From: Plazaster borealis
Lineage: Eukaryota > Echinodermata > Asteroidea > Forcipulatida > Labidiasteridae
NCBI GenBank assembly: GCA_021014325.1
Contig: CM037467.1
Coordinates: 6,613,273 to 6,677,272, forward strand
Reading direction: 5' to 3'
DNA length: 64,000 nucleotides
In this document: positions 22,447-34,079 of the stretch, piece by piece
How positions within the stretch are numbered: position 1 is the stretch's first letter
How the letters are laid out: every line of letters starts with the position of its first letter
Program-made: the position numbers and the translations under genes
The notes under the pieces: generated by a model
Database searches by the model: none
What the model was told of the DNA's origin: nothing
Seen by the model: only the letters and a program-made list of their open reading frames with translations

Positions 22447-22540
22447 AAAACCCATAGATATATAGATATATATGTTTATATATATAAACAATTAATAATC
22501 GACCACCCAAAAAGAAGAAGAAGAAGAAGAAGAAGAATAA
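22447..22540. repeat. Microsatellites: TATAGATATA and (AGA)n
   Basis: The AT-alternating run at 22453-22490 is followed by (AAG)n at 22511-22537. Together they account for the small Tyr/Ile- and Phe-rich minus-strand frame here. Confidence 0.8.
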
Positions 22541-22607
22541 ACTCCCAAATTGAACGCTCATTACACGCGTTTGTACATAGCCAATAATGGGACAGGTGCA
22601 GAACAAA

Positions 22608-24115
22608 TAGGACAGGTAACAATTATGTATTTCGTCCTCGAGATATCATTTTGTTCCCTCGAATTCATACTTTGTTCCATGAAAAGATTATTTCGTTACC
22701 TCGAAATATTTGTTTCGTTCCCATCCAAAATTATTTTGTTCATACGAGCCATTTATACTTATAGCGTTCTTGAGCAAAAAATAATTTCAACAAATTTGTA
22801 TACAATACATTGCCTCGTTCCGAAATTGAACTCTGCCATTTTTGGAGGTTGTTTTGGGGTTATGTTTGGTTTACCAACTTATCAAGTTGTATACTACTGT
22901 CGCTCCTATTTGAGAGAGACACAAATAATTAACGCCTTGACCGAATAGTTGAGAGCCCTTTTTGTTGCTAAAATCACGTAAGTCTTTGCTGATTTATATT
23001 TAAAAAAACAAATACTTATAGGGCATAATCTAAGTTACTTCTTGCGATAAATTTTCAATTGTGTGGTTTTTATATTAAAATTGAATCTCACATGGTGACC
23101 AATGCATATGGTGCGTTTACGGGTCGTCAAGACAGTCTCTGCCGATTTAATTTTAATCACATTGGACATGCTATAAATAGGAAAGGTAATGAGTAACGTA
23201 TCTTAACGTCGATATATACTAGACTTGCTTGGAGCCTTGTTCTTTCTTAACCATTATCAACCAGCCTAAGGCACCTTGATTAATGATATCAGAGGAGCAG
23301 TGTATAATTTGTTCCCCGATCAGGACAGATCAATAAGAGGCCTGATTGAAATACAGCATAGATTGCATGGTGTTTTCAAACCCTAAGATCGCTGCCAAGC
23401 TTTTCAATCTAATGCCTTGTCGAAAAAAATTACCCTCGATCCACCATACGCTTATCTGCAATCACAGTTTAAAGATTGATTTTGGGTTTTTTGCCAATAG
23501 ATTACACACACTCTAAAACGAATTGTTAGAAGAAACAATCCGTACAAATTCATTTAAGCCCATTTAGTTGGTACATTACGTCCACCCACCTAAAGTAACT
23601 TGCTTTTTAACATGGTCATTGACTTATTATGAACAATTATATTATTGATATACAATGTATACACCGTGACAGAAGTTCTGCCAAAACTGGAAAAATTATA
23701 TTCTTTTTCTATTTGGCTCCCTTGGTATATTATTTCATTCCCTCAAAATTATAATTATTTATCCTCAAACTGAAGAAAAAGTAGTCGACATCCCAATAAA
23801 ATCTAAATTCATCACAATAAATTAACAGGCACAGAACCCTTGATAGGCCATTGGGTACCGGGTATCTTCCAAGATCGCTGTAACACTAACAGCTGGATGA
23901 TATGTTTTTGTTTAACCGATTTTATAATAATTCAATTTAAGCTTCGAATGTGAGGTAAAGGGAAAAGAAGGACTCCGTACCAGCCGAGTTATTTCGTTCC
24001 CTCGAAATATTGAAATTGTTTCTCTCCCCCTCTGAAACGAAATAATATTTCGATGGACAAAAATATTATTTCGAGAAAATGAAAAAAAAACCTTTCGAGG
24101 TTACTTGTCAAATTT
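22608..24115. repeat. Possible element bounded by ATTTCGTTCCCTCGAAAT-type clusters
   Basis: The words 'TTTCGT(T)CC', 'CCCTCGAAAT' and 'ATTATTTCGTT' cluster at 22628-22740 and again, partly inverted, at 23985-24110. GACAGGTAACAATTATG near 22610 roughly mirrors the end GAGGTTACTTGTC near 24098-24110. The inner 1.2 kb has no recognised gene; the 132-codon frame at 22550-22948 overlaps the repeated words and is not supported. Confidence 0.4.
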
Positions 24116-24393
24116 GTTTTTACCTTTCCCTTTAGGGGCTCCGTACTTAAGTTATGCCCAGATCTCTGAGTTTACTTTTGTCTAAATCCTTCCTTCGTAT
24201 TTCTATAAAGACTGCAAATTTCTTTTTATTTAACGATTTCTCATCTGACAACTTTAGAATTTTACTCCAGTGATAACTGCGAGGTTCCTCCCTTACTTGA
24301 AGGCCGACTTCACAAGTGCTTTATATCCTTGAAGAATGTCAGAGACAGCCTCTGAATTGAAATAATTGTCAGAGTTCTGCTTCATTATTAATC

Positions 24394-24767
24394 TTGTTGG
24401 TGAAGGGTTGGGATCAATGTTACAACCTCTTTCATACTGGAGGCCTGCATTCACCCTGTGTCTTTTCTACAGATAATATCTGTATTAACAATACAAATAT
24501 TATTTGTATTGTAAATGTGCCACCAGTGTGTCTCACCTGGTACCTGCTATCGGGATGGTTGAGCGTGAAACCAGGCTTTCTTTCTGCTTGTTCTCACCCA
24601 TACACTTTAGCTTTGCCGAGATGTAGAACAAAGAGCCATTCCAACAGCTTTATTATGCGTACTGCATCTCTTTGGAACTCCTTGCCTGGTGCATGTTTCC
24701 CTCCACCCTACAATCTGGACTGTTTGAAGAGAAATATTAATTCCTACCTTCAGCTCCCCTGAGTTAT
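24394..24767 (+). pseudogene. 3' end of a non-LTR retrotransposon RT (5'-truncated LINE)
   Basis: The frame ends HPYTLALPRCRTKSHSNSFI, then MRTASLWNSLPGACFPPPYN and LDCLKRNINSYLQLP, followed by TGA at 24760-24762. The pattern 'R.....NSF..RT...WNSLP........LD.FK..I...L' is the standard C-terminus of Jockey/CR1-type LINE polyproteins. Only about 60 codons are clearly LINE; the upstream part of the frame (CVFSTDN...) is not recognisable. The RT palm and catalytic box are absent. The 3' noncoding sequence continues CTTCATCTTAAAT, and the tail motif reappears at 25758-25785. Confidence 0.75.
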
Positions 24768-25740
24768 CTTCATCTTAAATATTTTCTTCTTGTAGACCCT
24801 TGCCAAGCATGGCTTTATCCTTGTTTGTAGCGAACTTGCATAAAGAAAAAAAAACAACAACAAAAAACATCAAACCAAACGAACAAAAATATTGTGGCAG
24901 AATCTGGCACAATCGTAAGTGATTTTTGGAACGGAAGCTTAGTTACCTTCCCGTTACATAAGAGTTTCGTGTTTTGTTATTTTTTGGAACATATTTAATA
25001 ATTGATGCTTGAACCTCCTGTTGATTTCCAGAGGAAAGTATAATTTATTGTTTATTTTGCAATTTTTACAGAACCAGATTTTTTTTTAAATTTTAGATAA
25101 GTGATTTTTTAGTTCTGTGAAACGCTTTATATTAGCAGACTCAAGTTTACAAAACCTGATCAAACTAATGCCCACTTTACATTAAAAGCTGTTTGTTTAT
25201 TTACGTGTCAAAACTTAGAAGAGAGGATGCGACAGAGGCTCTATTTCATGGGTAGAAACGACTTGACCTGTTTGCCGTATTTTCTGCCCTTTCTTTCTCA
25301 ATGAGATTTCTCATGGGAAAAGCACCCTCAAATGAGTCAGAGAAGTAGATTTTAAGCTCTATTGTAGGCTCTACTCTAGAGTTTTCCCGTGTCAAATCAA
25401 CACGCATCGAAAGGTTAACCTCGCGGATTTTCTGAAGTATCTTGTCCATATACCATGGACAAGTTTGTAACTTGTGACGGATTTCCCGCGAGTCTCATTT
25501 AAATTCGGAAGTCGGTGAGAAGTTCAACATCTGTAGTGAAAGTCTCCCAAACCCCAATCCTAAATTCTACCTCGGACTTAGGAAATACTTCGAGCAATCT
25601 CAGGCCCAGGGATTTGGGCTTGTTTGAAGGAGATTATGTTTGGAGGAGATATGACGCCGATTGGTTACTGATTGTCTGCATGGGCACTCTGGAAAATCAA
25701 TGCCAACAATTCATTGATAACCAGTTACTTGACATAACAG
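24768..25740. other. LINE 3' flank and gene-free sequence
   Basis: No gene recognised. It contains an A-rich stretch near 24843-24890. The short frames at 25246-25449 and 25515-25769 have no recognisable domains. Confidence 0.45.
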
Positions 25741-25749
25741 ACACTGAGT

Positions 25750-25785
25750 CTCAACTCCAGCTCCCCTGAGTTATCTTCATCCAAC
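25750..25785 (+). repeat. Second copy of the LINE terminal sequence
   Basis: CCAGCTCCCCTGAGTTATCT then TCATC repeats the stop-codon region of the LINE end at 24747-24773 (CAGCTCCCCTGAGTTATCTT). The upstream text differs, so a second, shorter LINE tail inserted here. Confidence 0.6.
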
Positions 25786-26714
25786 ACGGCAATTTTATGG
25801 AGGGTTTCTAGCGATATTTTGGAAATATGACTAAAAAGAGATGTGGGTTGTTTTGGTTGGGATTTTTTTTTTTTTTTTTTTGGGGGGGGGGTTGGAATGA
25901 AAAGCGCAAAGTTGTTTTTGAGGCTTTTTACGTTCCTAACATCTCTTTTACGAACTTAAAAAAAAAATAATAATAACGGAAGTAAAGGACATAGGGGGTC
26001 ACCCTTTGTGTACGATTTTAAAAATTCCTCAGGGTCTTCCACATGGTCCAAATATCTTGTGTGTAGCAATTATGGTTCTCCAGATATGATTGTTTTAAAT
26101 ATTAAACATTGATTTAATATGACGTCATCGATGACGTCATCATCCCGAAAACCTTTGCGGTTTCATCGACACACTAGGTACATGGTTAGCTTAAAGTCCC
26201 AACCTTTTTTGGTTCACGAGATATGATTTTTGCACACACAGAATGTAAATATACCTGAACGGTGGTCAGCATCAATTCAATCCGACAGAATAGAAACCAT
26301 ACCATGATCAAATTAATCATCTTTTTGTGTAAGTTTTAAAAAAAAACACTTGGCAAGTTTACGCATGAAACATATCAACATAATTAAGACGAAATTACTA
26401 CATCGGAAAGAGTCATGAAACCACAGCATCCAGAGTGTTCAAATTGTTTTTTGGGGGGTGGGGGTAGGGGGTTCGGTAGCGGTGTCGAACAATGGAAACA
26501 ACGCAATCGGCTTGTTCCTCAGTAAAAGTTTGAAGTAAATCTTACCTCCATGCTAGACTGAACATCCACAGACTTCCTACGACGAATATCTAGTAATAGG
26601 TTCATGTTTGTGGCTAAGAACAAATAATTATAAGAACGCAAACTTTAACAGCCCGTTCCCCCACCCAATTTTTTTTTTAAATAATAATAATACAAAATAA
26701 ATAAGATAAAATCA
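25786..26714. other. Gene-free sequence with poly-T/G run
   Basis: A long T-run followed by G-run lies at about 25866-25891. A TGACGTCATCGATGACGTCA palindrome lies at 26120-26139. No coding region was recognised. Confidence 0.5.
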
Positions 26715-26995
26715 CACTTTTACTTTAGGTACAACTTTGCGTCTACATTGGTCGGGGCGACATTTAGGTACAGGTTTGGGGCTACATTTAGGTCGGGGCG
26801 ACATTTAGGTACAGGTTTGGGGCTACATTTAGGTCCGGGCGACATTTAGGGACAGGTTTGGGGCTACATTTAGGTCCGGGCAACATTTAGGTACAGGTTT
26901 GGGGCTACATTTAGGTCCGGGCAACATTTAGGTACAGGTTTGGGGCTACATTTAGGTCGGGCGACATTTAGGGCTCGGGCTACATTTAGGTGCCG
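26715..26995. repeat. 41-bp minisatellite, about six copies
   Basis: The unit is CATTTAGGTACAGGTTTGGG followed by GCTACATTTAGGTCCGGGCGA. Each unit itself contains the half-repeat 'ACATTTAGG' twice. The last copies shorten to 'gacatttagggctcgggctacatttagg'. The small minus-strand frame here (VARPKCSPKPVPKC) is repeat-derived. Confidence 0.9.
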
Positions 26996-27099
26996 CACAC
27001 CCGCGCCTATAACGCATCGCCTTAGAACTTTCATAACGACGCAGAATTCAGGATCTACGCGCAACGAATTCTAGTTTCGCCTTTGACGTCACAATCAAA

Positions 27100-29300
27100 A
27101 TCGTAATGAGCGCTATCCCAAACCCCGGAGAAGCTCACCCCCTTTTGCACATGGCACGCACCAGCACAGGCAACGCATGTATGGCAACCCAGCTGCTGAC
27201 GGCTAGACACAATAATATGCCACTCCAACTTACCCGCATCGGTCGTCACGCAGGTCAACGTGGACCGCGATCTCCAGTGAGGAACCAGATTGGGATCGAA
27301 AAGTATGCTGCTGGAACAAACTCTACCCACCAAGTACTAGAGGAACACCACGCCCAGGACACTCCTCAAAGTGGCCCCCTACTCAACAACTGGAAACCCG
27401 AAAAAAGGAACAAGACAAAAATGGTATCGGGAAGAGTATAAAGATGTTATGGAAGCATTCTACACCGCTTCACTAAACTCGACTGAGACATCAACAACCA
27501 AAGCTGCCTACAACATCTGGCGAAATAAACACCCATCAGACAGACTGAATCTGGACGCCAACAAACTCTCCAACGTTAGACGTGACATTGTATCCAAACA
27601 ACGTCTAACAGAACTGGAACTTGAAAACATCCGAGGAAAGATAAGGGTGAGCATCATCAACCCCAGCAACGATATGGTTAATATTTACAATCCAGATGAG
27701 ATATCTACTGCTGCTGTGGAAGAATAACAAACAGGAAATGCCACTGCTGACCCTGTTGTGGAAGAAGAACAAACAGGAAATTCCACTGCTGACCCCCAGT
27801 GGCGCAACACCAAATAGAGGCTACCCAAGACAAAGACAACGAGAAAGTAAACGAAATGATAAACAACATCCAGCAGAAATTGGAAACACGGATGGAAATG
27901 TCTTTTGAACAATGTCCACAAATCCCAAAAATAAAACCCCCCAACAATCCACAGAAGCCCTCAGACTCGCCAATGAAGCCATTCAAAATATCACAGCTGA
28001 GGTGACGAGACCTTTGAACAAACAGAAATAAACCAGCTCATACACGCAACTGCCCAACCATTGCAGACACAGTGGGAAAGAAACCTAGACAAGAACGGAA
28101 GCGGAAGAGAAGGAAGCTTGTTTGGAAGGAGAACAAAGAAAAAACAGCTTTCCTATTACCAAAACACTGAGAAGGAGATTAAGAAACTACGTGGACAACT
28201 ATCACTCCTGAGCGAAGTTGAAAAGAACTCCAAAATCAAAGAGAGAAAAAAAGGAAACATCACGAACGAAAATTTAACATCAAACGTAAGGAAGACATAT
28301 CAACTGCTAAAGAAATACTGAAACAGCAGATTCAAGCAAAGGCACAGAGACTCAGAAGATTCGACAAGAGGAGCAAGTTCTTTTGGCAAAACAAGATCTT
28401 TAAAGAAAAGATATCGTGAGCTTAGCAATAAGAAGATAGATATCATTGAGCCACCCACTATAGAAGAAGTGGGGTTTTGGAGTAAGATCCTTGAAAACAA
28501 CAAAAGACACAACGTGCGAGCTGCCTGGATCCAGCAACAACAGGACCAATACACAGATATAAGGAGCCAAGAATGGTCAGATATAAAGACAATTTAGACC
28601 ACTGCAGCTATAAACAAAACCAATAACTGGAAGGCACCGGGATTAGACGGAATTGCTAATTTTTGGATGAAGAACTTGCCTAGCATCCACAAAGATCTTG
28701 GAAATGCCTAAAATGACGTAGTCAAACACCCAGAGAAATGCCCCGAATGGCTGACAAAAGGAACTACATACCTGTTCCCAAAATCGGAAGAAACTCGGAA
28801 CCCCAAGAACTATAGACCAATCACTTGCTTACTCACAATGTACAAAATCCTTTACCTCAATCATAACTGAGAGGACTTATAGCTTCCTTGACGAAAACAA
28901 CTTGCTACCAGCAGAACAAAAAAGATGTAGAAAAGGAAGCTATGGCTGCAAAGACCAGCTACTTGTCGACAAAACCATATTGGAAGAAGCCAAATCTAAG
29001 AAAAAAAAATCAACAGCATGGATTGACTACAAGAAGGCATTTGATAGTGTACCTCATTCCTGGATAGAAAAGTGCCTTGAGATCTACAAAGTATGCCCAA
29101 CTATACTGTTAAGTTCATCACAGAGAGCATGACGACCTGGAAAACCACCTTAAATCTCCACCATGCAGAAGGATCGATAACATCGAGACCGATCAACATC
29201 AGATGCGGGATTTTTCAGGGAGATTTACTATCACCACTACTCTTCTGCCTTGCGCCAGCACCACTCAGCAATCTGCTGAACAACAGCAGCTACGGATACA
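27100..29300 (+). mobile_element. Non-LTR retrotransposon, 5' to mid-RT, truncated before the catalytic box
   Basis: Frames shift repeatedly but order is clear. Near 27420: KKGTRQKWYREEYKDVMEAF and, further on, ANKLSNVRRDIVSKQRLTE, a conserved N-terminal region of this LINE type. Lysine-rich linker follows at 28060-28340. RT begins near 28600: NNWKAPGLDGIANFWMK, then EWLTKGTTYLFPKSE, NYRPITCLL, RKGSYGCKDQLLVDK, STAWIDYKKAFDSVPHSWIE, MTTWKTTLNLHHAEGSI and IRCGIFQGDLLSPLLFC. It stops at about 29300, before the expected YxDD, where the Gypsy-like fragment begins on the other strand. WIDYKKAFDSV retains the first catalytic aspartate. I think it is R2/RTE-type but cannot place it firmly. A 42-bp direct repeat at 27705-27790 lies in its linker. 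Confidence 0.8.
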
Positions 29301-29309
29301 CATCATCTA

Positions 29310-30890
29310 TTTGCTCTTTGCCTGGGTTAAACACCCACAATGGAACCATCTGGTTCCCTAACTCTACAAGTGACCTGGCAATACCAAGTCTTTCTGGGAC
29401 AAGTCTCCACCTCCCTCTATAGGCTCAACTATGGCCGGTCCAGAAAACTCTTCATCTCTTTTAGCAATAATGCCTGGCACTACTGCCTCAAGCCCAGGGG
29501 AAATTAGGGTTGTCTCTGCAACCACGACCATCGCTATAAATGGTTCTCCAGCACTGCTTGTGCACTTTATTCGCCATTTTTTTCTGGAAATCCAAATTAC
29601 CCCCTGTGGGCAAGATGAAATCCATCCCTATTCAATTCAACTTGGTTTATTGTACAATTAAGAAAAAACAACAACAACTGGACTATAGTCCATTGCTGTA
29701 TCTAACACTCTCGCAAATTTTACTGGCTTTCCGTCAAGATTTTTCTGCTGTTCCACAATTTCTCTGTCTCCAATGCAGCTCGAATTGCCTCATTCATTTT
29801 TTTTCGGTCGGGCTCTGTTTATGCCCTCCCGAACAGGCCTACTTTCAACCGCATCTGGAAATTATTCTTTGCCAAACGATTGCGCGACTCTTCATGTATG
29901 TCAGGATACGCTTTGACCGTTAACTCTTGTATGGCTTGACCCAACTCTTGCAACGTCTCTTTTGGTTCTTGCCGGCGATGCTTCAGCTCAACCAAATAGT
30001 TTTCACTCTGGCGACCGGAACCAAATCGCCTCTCTAGTAACTTCATTAGGCCACTATATGTCTGTGCCTGACCAGTAGGAACATCTCCCAACAATCTAAG
30101 GGCATTTCCTTGCAAGCTCGCCGACAGATAACTAACGGCTTGCTCTTCGTTCCACTGGTTCACTATTCGACATGACTCAAAGTGCCGAAAATACTCTTTC
30201 CACAGAACTTTTCCACTATATCTATCGGGAGTAATATTTGGGCGACGGTTATGCCGCACTCGGGAGTAATATTTGGGCGACGGTTATGCCGCACCAAATC
30301 ATTCCCTTCTTTCTCCTCCTCTGTACAATTACTCTTGGTTCTCTTTTTAGCGGTCAGGGCCCTGCTGAACTCTTTGTACTCTCTGTTGAGTATCTCCACT
30401 CGTGGCGAAGCTCAACAGTTCGCTATGCACTATTTTAGGAGAGACTTTCTCTGTTCCAACTCTATCACTTATCTCTTCAGTGCCACTCTAGCTCGACAGA
30501 AAAGATTGGAGCTCTCCTATTGCACTGTACTCTTTCAAATCCGCTGAATAGGAAATCCCTGCACTACTACTCTTAAGGGGAGTACTTTCCCCCAAACTTC
30601 ACCCTCTTCTCAACGTTGGGGTCAAGCTCGGGTGACGGTCCGCCTTGGGAGAAATAACACAAACTCTCGAAAGGCAAACGGAAATTGATTTTTGAATCAG
30701 CCCGTAATGGCTCATTCGCTCTCACACTGTCTCTCTATCTCTTTCGGGGAGATTTCTCATAATTCTCTTTCATGGCTGCCTCTAATTTCTTAGTCATGAG
30801 TTCTCTGTCCCACTGAAGAAATTGGGCCTCTAATCTTAGCCTCTGCAGTTCGCTCTCAACACACTTTGTGTTCTCTCTACTCATTTCTGA
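29310..30890 (-). mobile_element. Gypsy-like LTR retrotransposon fragment: gag and protease-adjacent region
   Basis: On the minus strand, gag begins near 30882 with MSRENTKCVESELQRLRLEA and a coiled-coil-like helix, then stops in frame. The main gag body is open over 30259-29819: PDRYSGKVLWKEYFRHFESC, then QGNALRLLGDVPTGQAQTYS, LMKLLERRFGSGRQSENYLV and KHRRQEPKETLQELGQAIQE, the retrotransposon-gag helical fold. Further on, near 29500-29340, PGLEAVVPGIIAKRDEEFSG, AIVEPIEGG and DLVLPGHLVELGN resemble the strand region just after the protease. A 35-bp direct duplication at 30229-30297 (actcgggagtaatatttggg...) breaks gag. No LTRs, RT or integrase are visible, so it is a dead fragment. Confidence 0.75.
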
Positions 30891-31069
30891 TCTCTTTGGT
30901 TGCGCTCTCAACCACAGAAATTTATAACTGTTTACCCTGCTCTAATCTCTGAGAAACACACAACTCTATCGTCCGTGCAATTCTACCTAATCACACGGCC
31001 AGGCCTACATGTTTGATTTCATTCTTCCCTCTACAAAATATATTGCACAGTGACGTGTTTCGGAGGAGC

Positions 31070-31260
31070 AAAAGGGGCGACGGGCGACGGGCGACGCACG
31101 ACGGGCGACGGAGGACGCACGATGGGCGACGGGCGACGCATAAATGCGGATATGTAATGTTATAATAAACACGGGCGACGGGTGACGCTTGACGCACGGC
31201 GGGCGACGGGTGACGCACGGCGGGCGACGGATGACACACGATGGGCGACGGGCGACGCAG
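31070..31260. repeat. CGACGGGCGACG repeat
   Basis: Short units GGGCGACGG, GACGCACGACG and ACGCACGGCGGGCGACGG recur with loose order, interrupted at 31143-31170 by an AT-rich insert. Minus-strand frames reading RRPSPVRHPSP are repeat-derived. Related to 1985-2561. Confidence 0.8.
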
Positions 31261-31464
31261 CAAACCACTCTCACCGGTGTTCGTATGTCTCTAGTTTTCG
31301 TTTACGAGAATTCTAAACATCTGTCTCGTTTGCATGCCAAAATCGCACTGCCTCAAATCGCCAGCCGGAGCGCGCCTAGTCTTGATTGGCGATGCTGTAG
31401 TAGAGGGCGCAATTCGACTGTTTGGGGGGCTGACTCGGCGAGACGTATGTGATGTTTACACCGA

Positions 31465-33862
31465 GTCCGTCTTTTTCACATGGAAGTTTTTCTCTTTCAC
31501 GTGGTAGTGTTTCTCTTTCATGTGGTAGTGCTTCTCTTTCGCGTGGTAGTATTTCTCTTTCGCGTGGTAGTGTCACTCACAGTGGTAGTGTTTCTCTTTC
31601 AGTTGGTAATGTTTCTTTTTCATGTGGTAGTGTTTCTCTTTCAAGTGGTAGTGTTTCTTTTTCACGTACTACTGTTTCTCTTTCACGTGGAAGTGTTCTC
31701 TTTCACGTGGAAGTGTTTCTCTTTCGAGTGGTAATATTTCTCTTTCAGGTGGAAGTGTTTCTGTTTCAAGTGGTAGTGTTTCTCCAGAACAGTGGTTTTG
31801 TTTCTCTTTCATTTGGAAGTGTTTTTCTTTCACGTATAAATATTTCTCTTGCCTGTGGAAGTGCTTCTCTTTCGCGTGGTAGTGTTTCTCTTTCGCGTGG
31901 TAGTGTCACTCACGGTGGTAGTGTTTCTCTTTCACATGGTAGGGATTCTTTTTCATGTGGTAGTGATGCTCTTTCACGTACCACTGTTTCTCTTTCACGT
32001 GCAAATGTGTCTCTTTCACTAGGTAGTGTTTCTGTTTTACGTGGTAGTGTTTCTCTTTAACAGTGGTAGTTTTCTGTTTAAGAAGAATTGTTTTTCTTGC
32101 ACGGGTAAGTGTTTGTCTTTCGCGTAAGTGTTTGTCTTTCGCGTGGTAGTGTTTCTCTTTCACAGTGGTAGTGTTTCTTTTTCACAGTGGTAGTGCTTCT
32201 CTTTCATAGTGGTAGTGTTTCTCTTTCACATTGGTAGTGTTTGTTTTTCATGTGGAAGTGTTTCTTTTTCGTGTGGTGGTGTTTTTTCTTTCATGTGATT
32301 GTGTTTCTCTTTAACAGTGGTAGTTTTCTGTTCTTTTACGGGTAAGTGTTTGTCTTTCGCGTGGTAGTGTTTCTCTTTCACAACGGTAGTGTTTCTCTTT
32401 CACAGTGGTAGTGCTTCTCTTTTACAGTGGTAGTATTTCTCTTTCACAGTGGTAGCGTTTCCCTTTCCTATGGTAGTGTTTCGTTTTCATGTGGAAGTGT
32501 TTCTTTTTCATGCGGTAGTGTTTTTTGTTCACGTGGCAGTGTTTCTCTTTCGTGTGTTTGTGTATCTCTTTCACAGTGGTAGTGTTTCTCTTTCTTGTGG
32601 AAGTGTTTTTCTTTCACGTGGAAGTGTTTCTTTTTTCCAGTGGTGTTTCTTTTTCACGTGGAAGTGTTTCTCTTTCACGTAGTAGTGTTTCTCTTTCATG
32701 CGGTAGTGCTTCTCTTTCGCGTGGTAGTATTTCTCTTTCGCGTGGTAGTGTCACTCACGGTGCTAGTATTTCTCTTTCAGTTGGTAGTGTTTCCTTTTCA
32801 CGTACTACTGTTTCTCTTTCACGTGGAAGTGTTCTCTTTCACGTGGAAGTGTTTCTCTGTCGAGTGTTTATGTTTCTCTTTCAGGTGGTTGTGTTTCTTT
32901 TTCAAGTGGTAGTGTTTCTCTTAAACAGTGGTAGTGTTTCACTTAAACAGTGACAGTTTTTCTCTAGAACAGTGGTTGTGTTTCTCGTTCATTTGGAAGT
33001 GTTTTTCTTTTACGTAGAAGTATTTCTCTTTCCTGTGGTAGTGTTTCTCTTGCACGGTGGTAGTGTTTCTCTTTCACATGGTAGTGTTTCTTTTTCGCGT
33101 GGAGGTGTTTCTCTTTCACTTGGTAGCTTCTCTTTCAAGTGGTAGTGTTTTCTCTTACGTGTTAGTGTTTCTTTTTCACGTGGTAGTGTTTCTCTTTCAT
33201 GTTGAAGTGCTTCTCATTCAGGTGGAAGTGTTTCTTTTTCACGTGGTAGTGTTTCTCTTTCACATTGGTAGTGTTTCTTTTTTACGTGGAAGTGTTTCTT
33301 TTTCATGTGGTAATGTTTCTTTTTCACGTGGTAGTGTTTCTTTTTCGCGTGGAGGTGTTTCTCTTTCACTTGGTAGCTTCTCTTTCAAGTGGTAGTGTTT
33401 TCTCTCAAGTGTTAGTGTTTCTTTTTCAAGTGGTAGTGTTTCTCTTAAACAGTGGTAGTGTTTCACTTAAACAGTGACAGTTTTTCTCTAGAACAGTGGT
33501 TGTGTTTCTCGTTCATTTGGAAGTGTTTTTCTTTTACGTAGAAGTATTTCTCTTTCCTGTGGTAGTGTTTCTCTTGCACGGTGGTAGTGTTTCTCTTTCA
33601 CATGGTAGTGTTTCTTTTTCGCGTGGAGGTGTTTCTCTTTCACTTGGTAGCTTCTCTTTCAAGTGGTAATGTTTCTTTTTCACGTGGTAGTGTTTCTTTT
33701 TCGCGTGGAGGTGTTTCTCTTTCACTTGGTAGCTTCTCTTTCAAGTGGTAGTGTTTTCTCTCAAGTGTTAGTGTTTCTTTTTCACGTGGTAGTGTTTCTC
33801 TTTCGTATGGTGGTGTTTCTTTTTCAAGTGGTAATGTTTCTCTTTCACATGGAAGTATTTCT
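31465..33862. repeat. 21-bp minisatellite, block 1
   Basis: The consensus unit is TTTCTCTTTCACGTGGTAGTG (21 bp). Variants replace CACGTGG by CATGTGG, GCGTGG, CAAGTGG, CACAGTGG or AACAGTGG. The repeat length is a multiple of three, so frames stay open on both strands: plus strand SVSLSRG or VFLFHVV, minus strand KEKHYHV or ETLPREK. Longer higher-order units are also repeated: the text around 'gtcactcac' recurs near 31572, 31902, 32749, 34152, 35199, 35766 and 36403, and a roughly 230-bp unit at 32954-33180 recurs at 33472-33690 and 34351-34590. Confidence 0.95.
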
Positions 33863-34079
33863 CACTAAAATAATAAAAGCTTGCAAGAAGTTTTTATTCC
33901 CAATCTGAAAGCACACAAATTTGTACAACAAGGGTGTTTTTTCTTTCATCATTTTCTTGCAACTTCGATGACCAATTGAGCCCAAATTTTCACAGGCTTG
34001 TTATTTAATGCATATGTTGGGATACACCGAATGAGAACACTGGTCTTTGACAATTACCAACTGTGTACGGTGCCTTAAA
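33863..34079 (+). mobile_element. Truncated MITE copy inserted in the minisatellite
   Basis: It matches 51600-51812 almost base for base: ATAATAAAAGCTTGCAAGAA, then TCTGAAAGCACACAAATTTG, ACAACAAGGGTG, CGATGACCAATTGAGCCCAA and TTGACAATTACCAA. Only the right half of the element is present, so the insertion is truncated or the left half was lost to repeat turnover. Confidence 0.85.

Noticed and set aside
22550..22948. 132-codon plus-strand frame MNAHYTRLY...
   Set aside because: It runs through the TTTCGTTCC/CCCTCGAAAT repeat cluster and has no domain.
26120..26139. TGACGTCATCGATGACGTCA as a CRE-like regulatory site
   Set aside because: It contains two CRE-like octamers, but there is no gene nearby that it could be tied to; a chance or repeat-derived palindrome is as likely.
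27685..27986. Phe/Leu-rich minus-strand frames
   Set aside because: Antisense of the LINE linker with its 42-bp direct repeat; no independent evidence.
29819..30259. Host gene related to retrotransposon gag (domesticated)
   Set aside because: The frame is broken by a 35-bp duplication and by stops upstream, and post-protease text follows, so it is an ordinary dead element.
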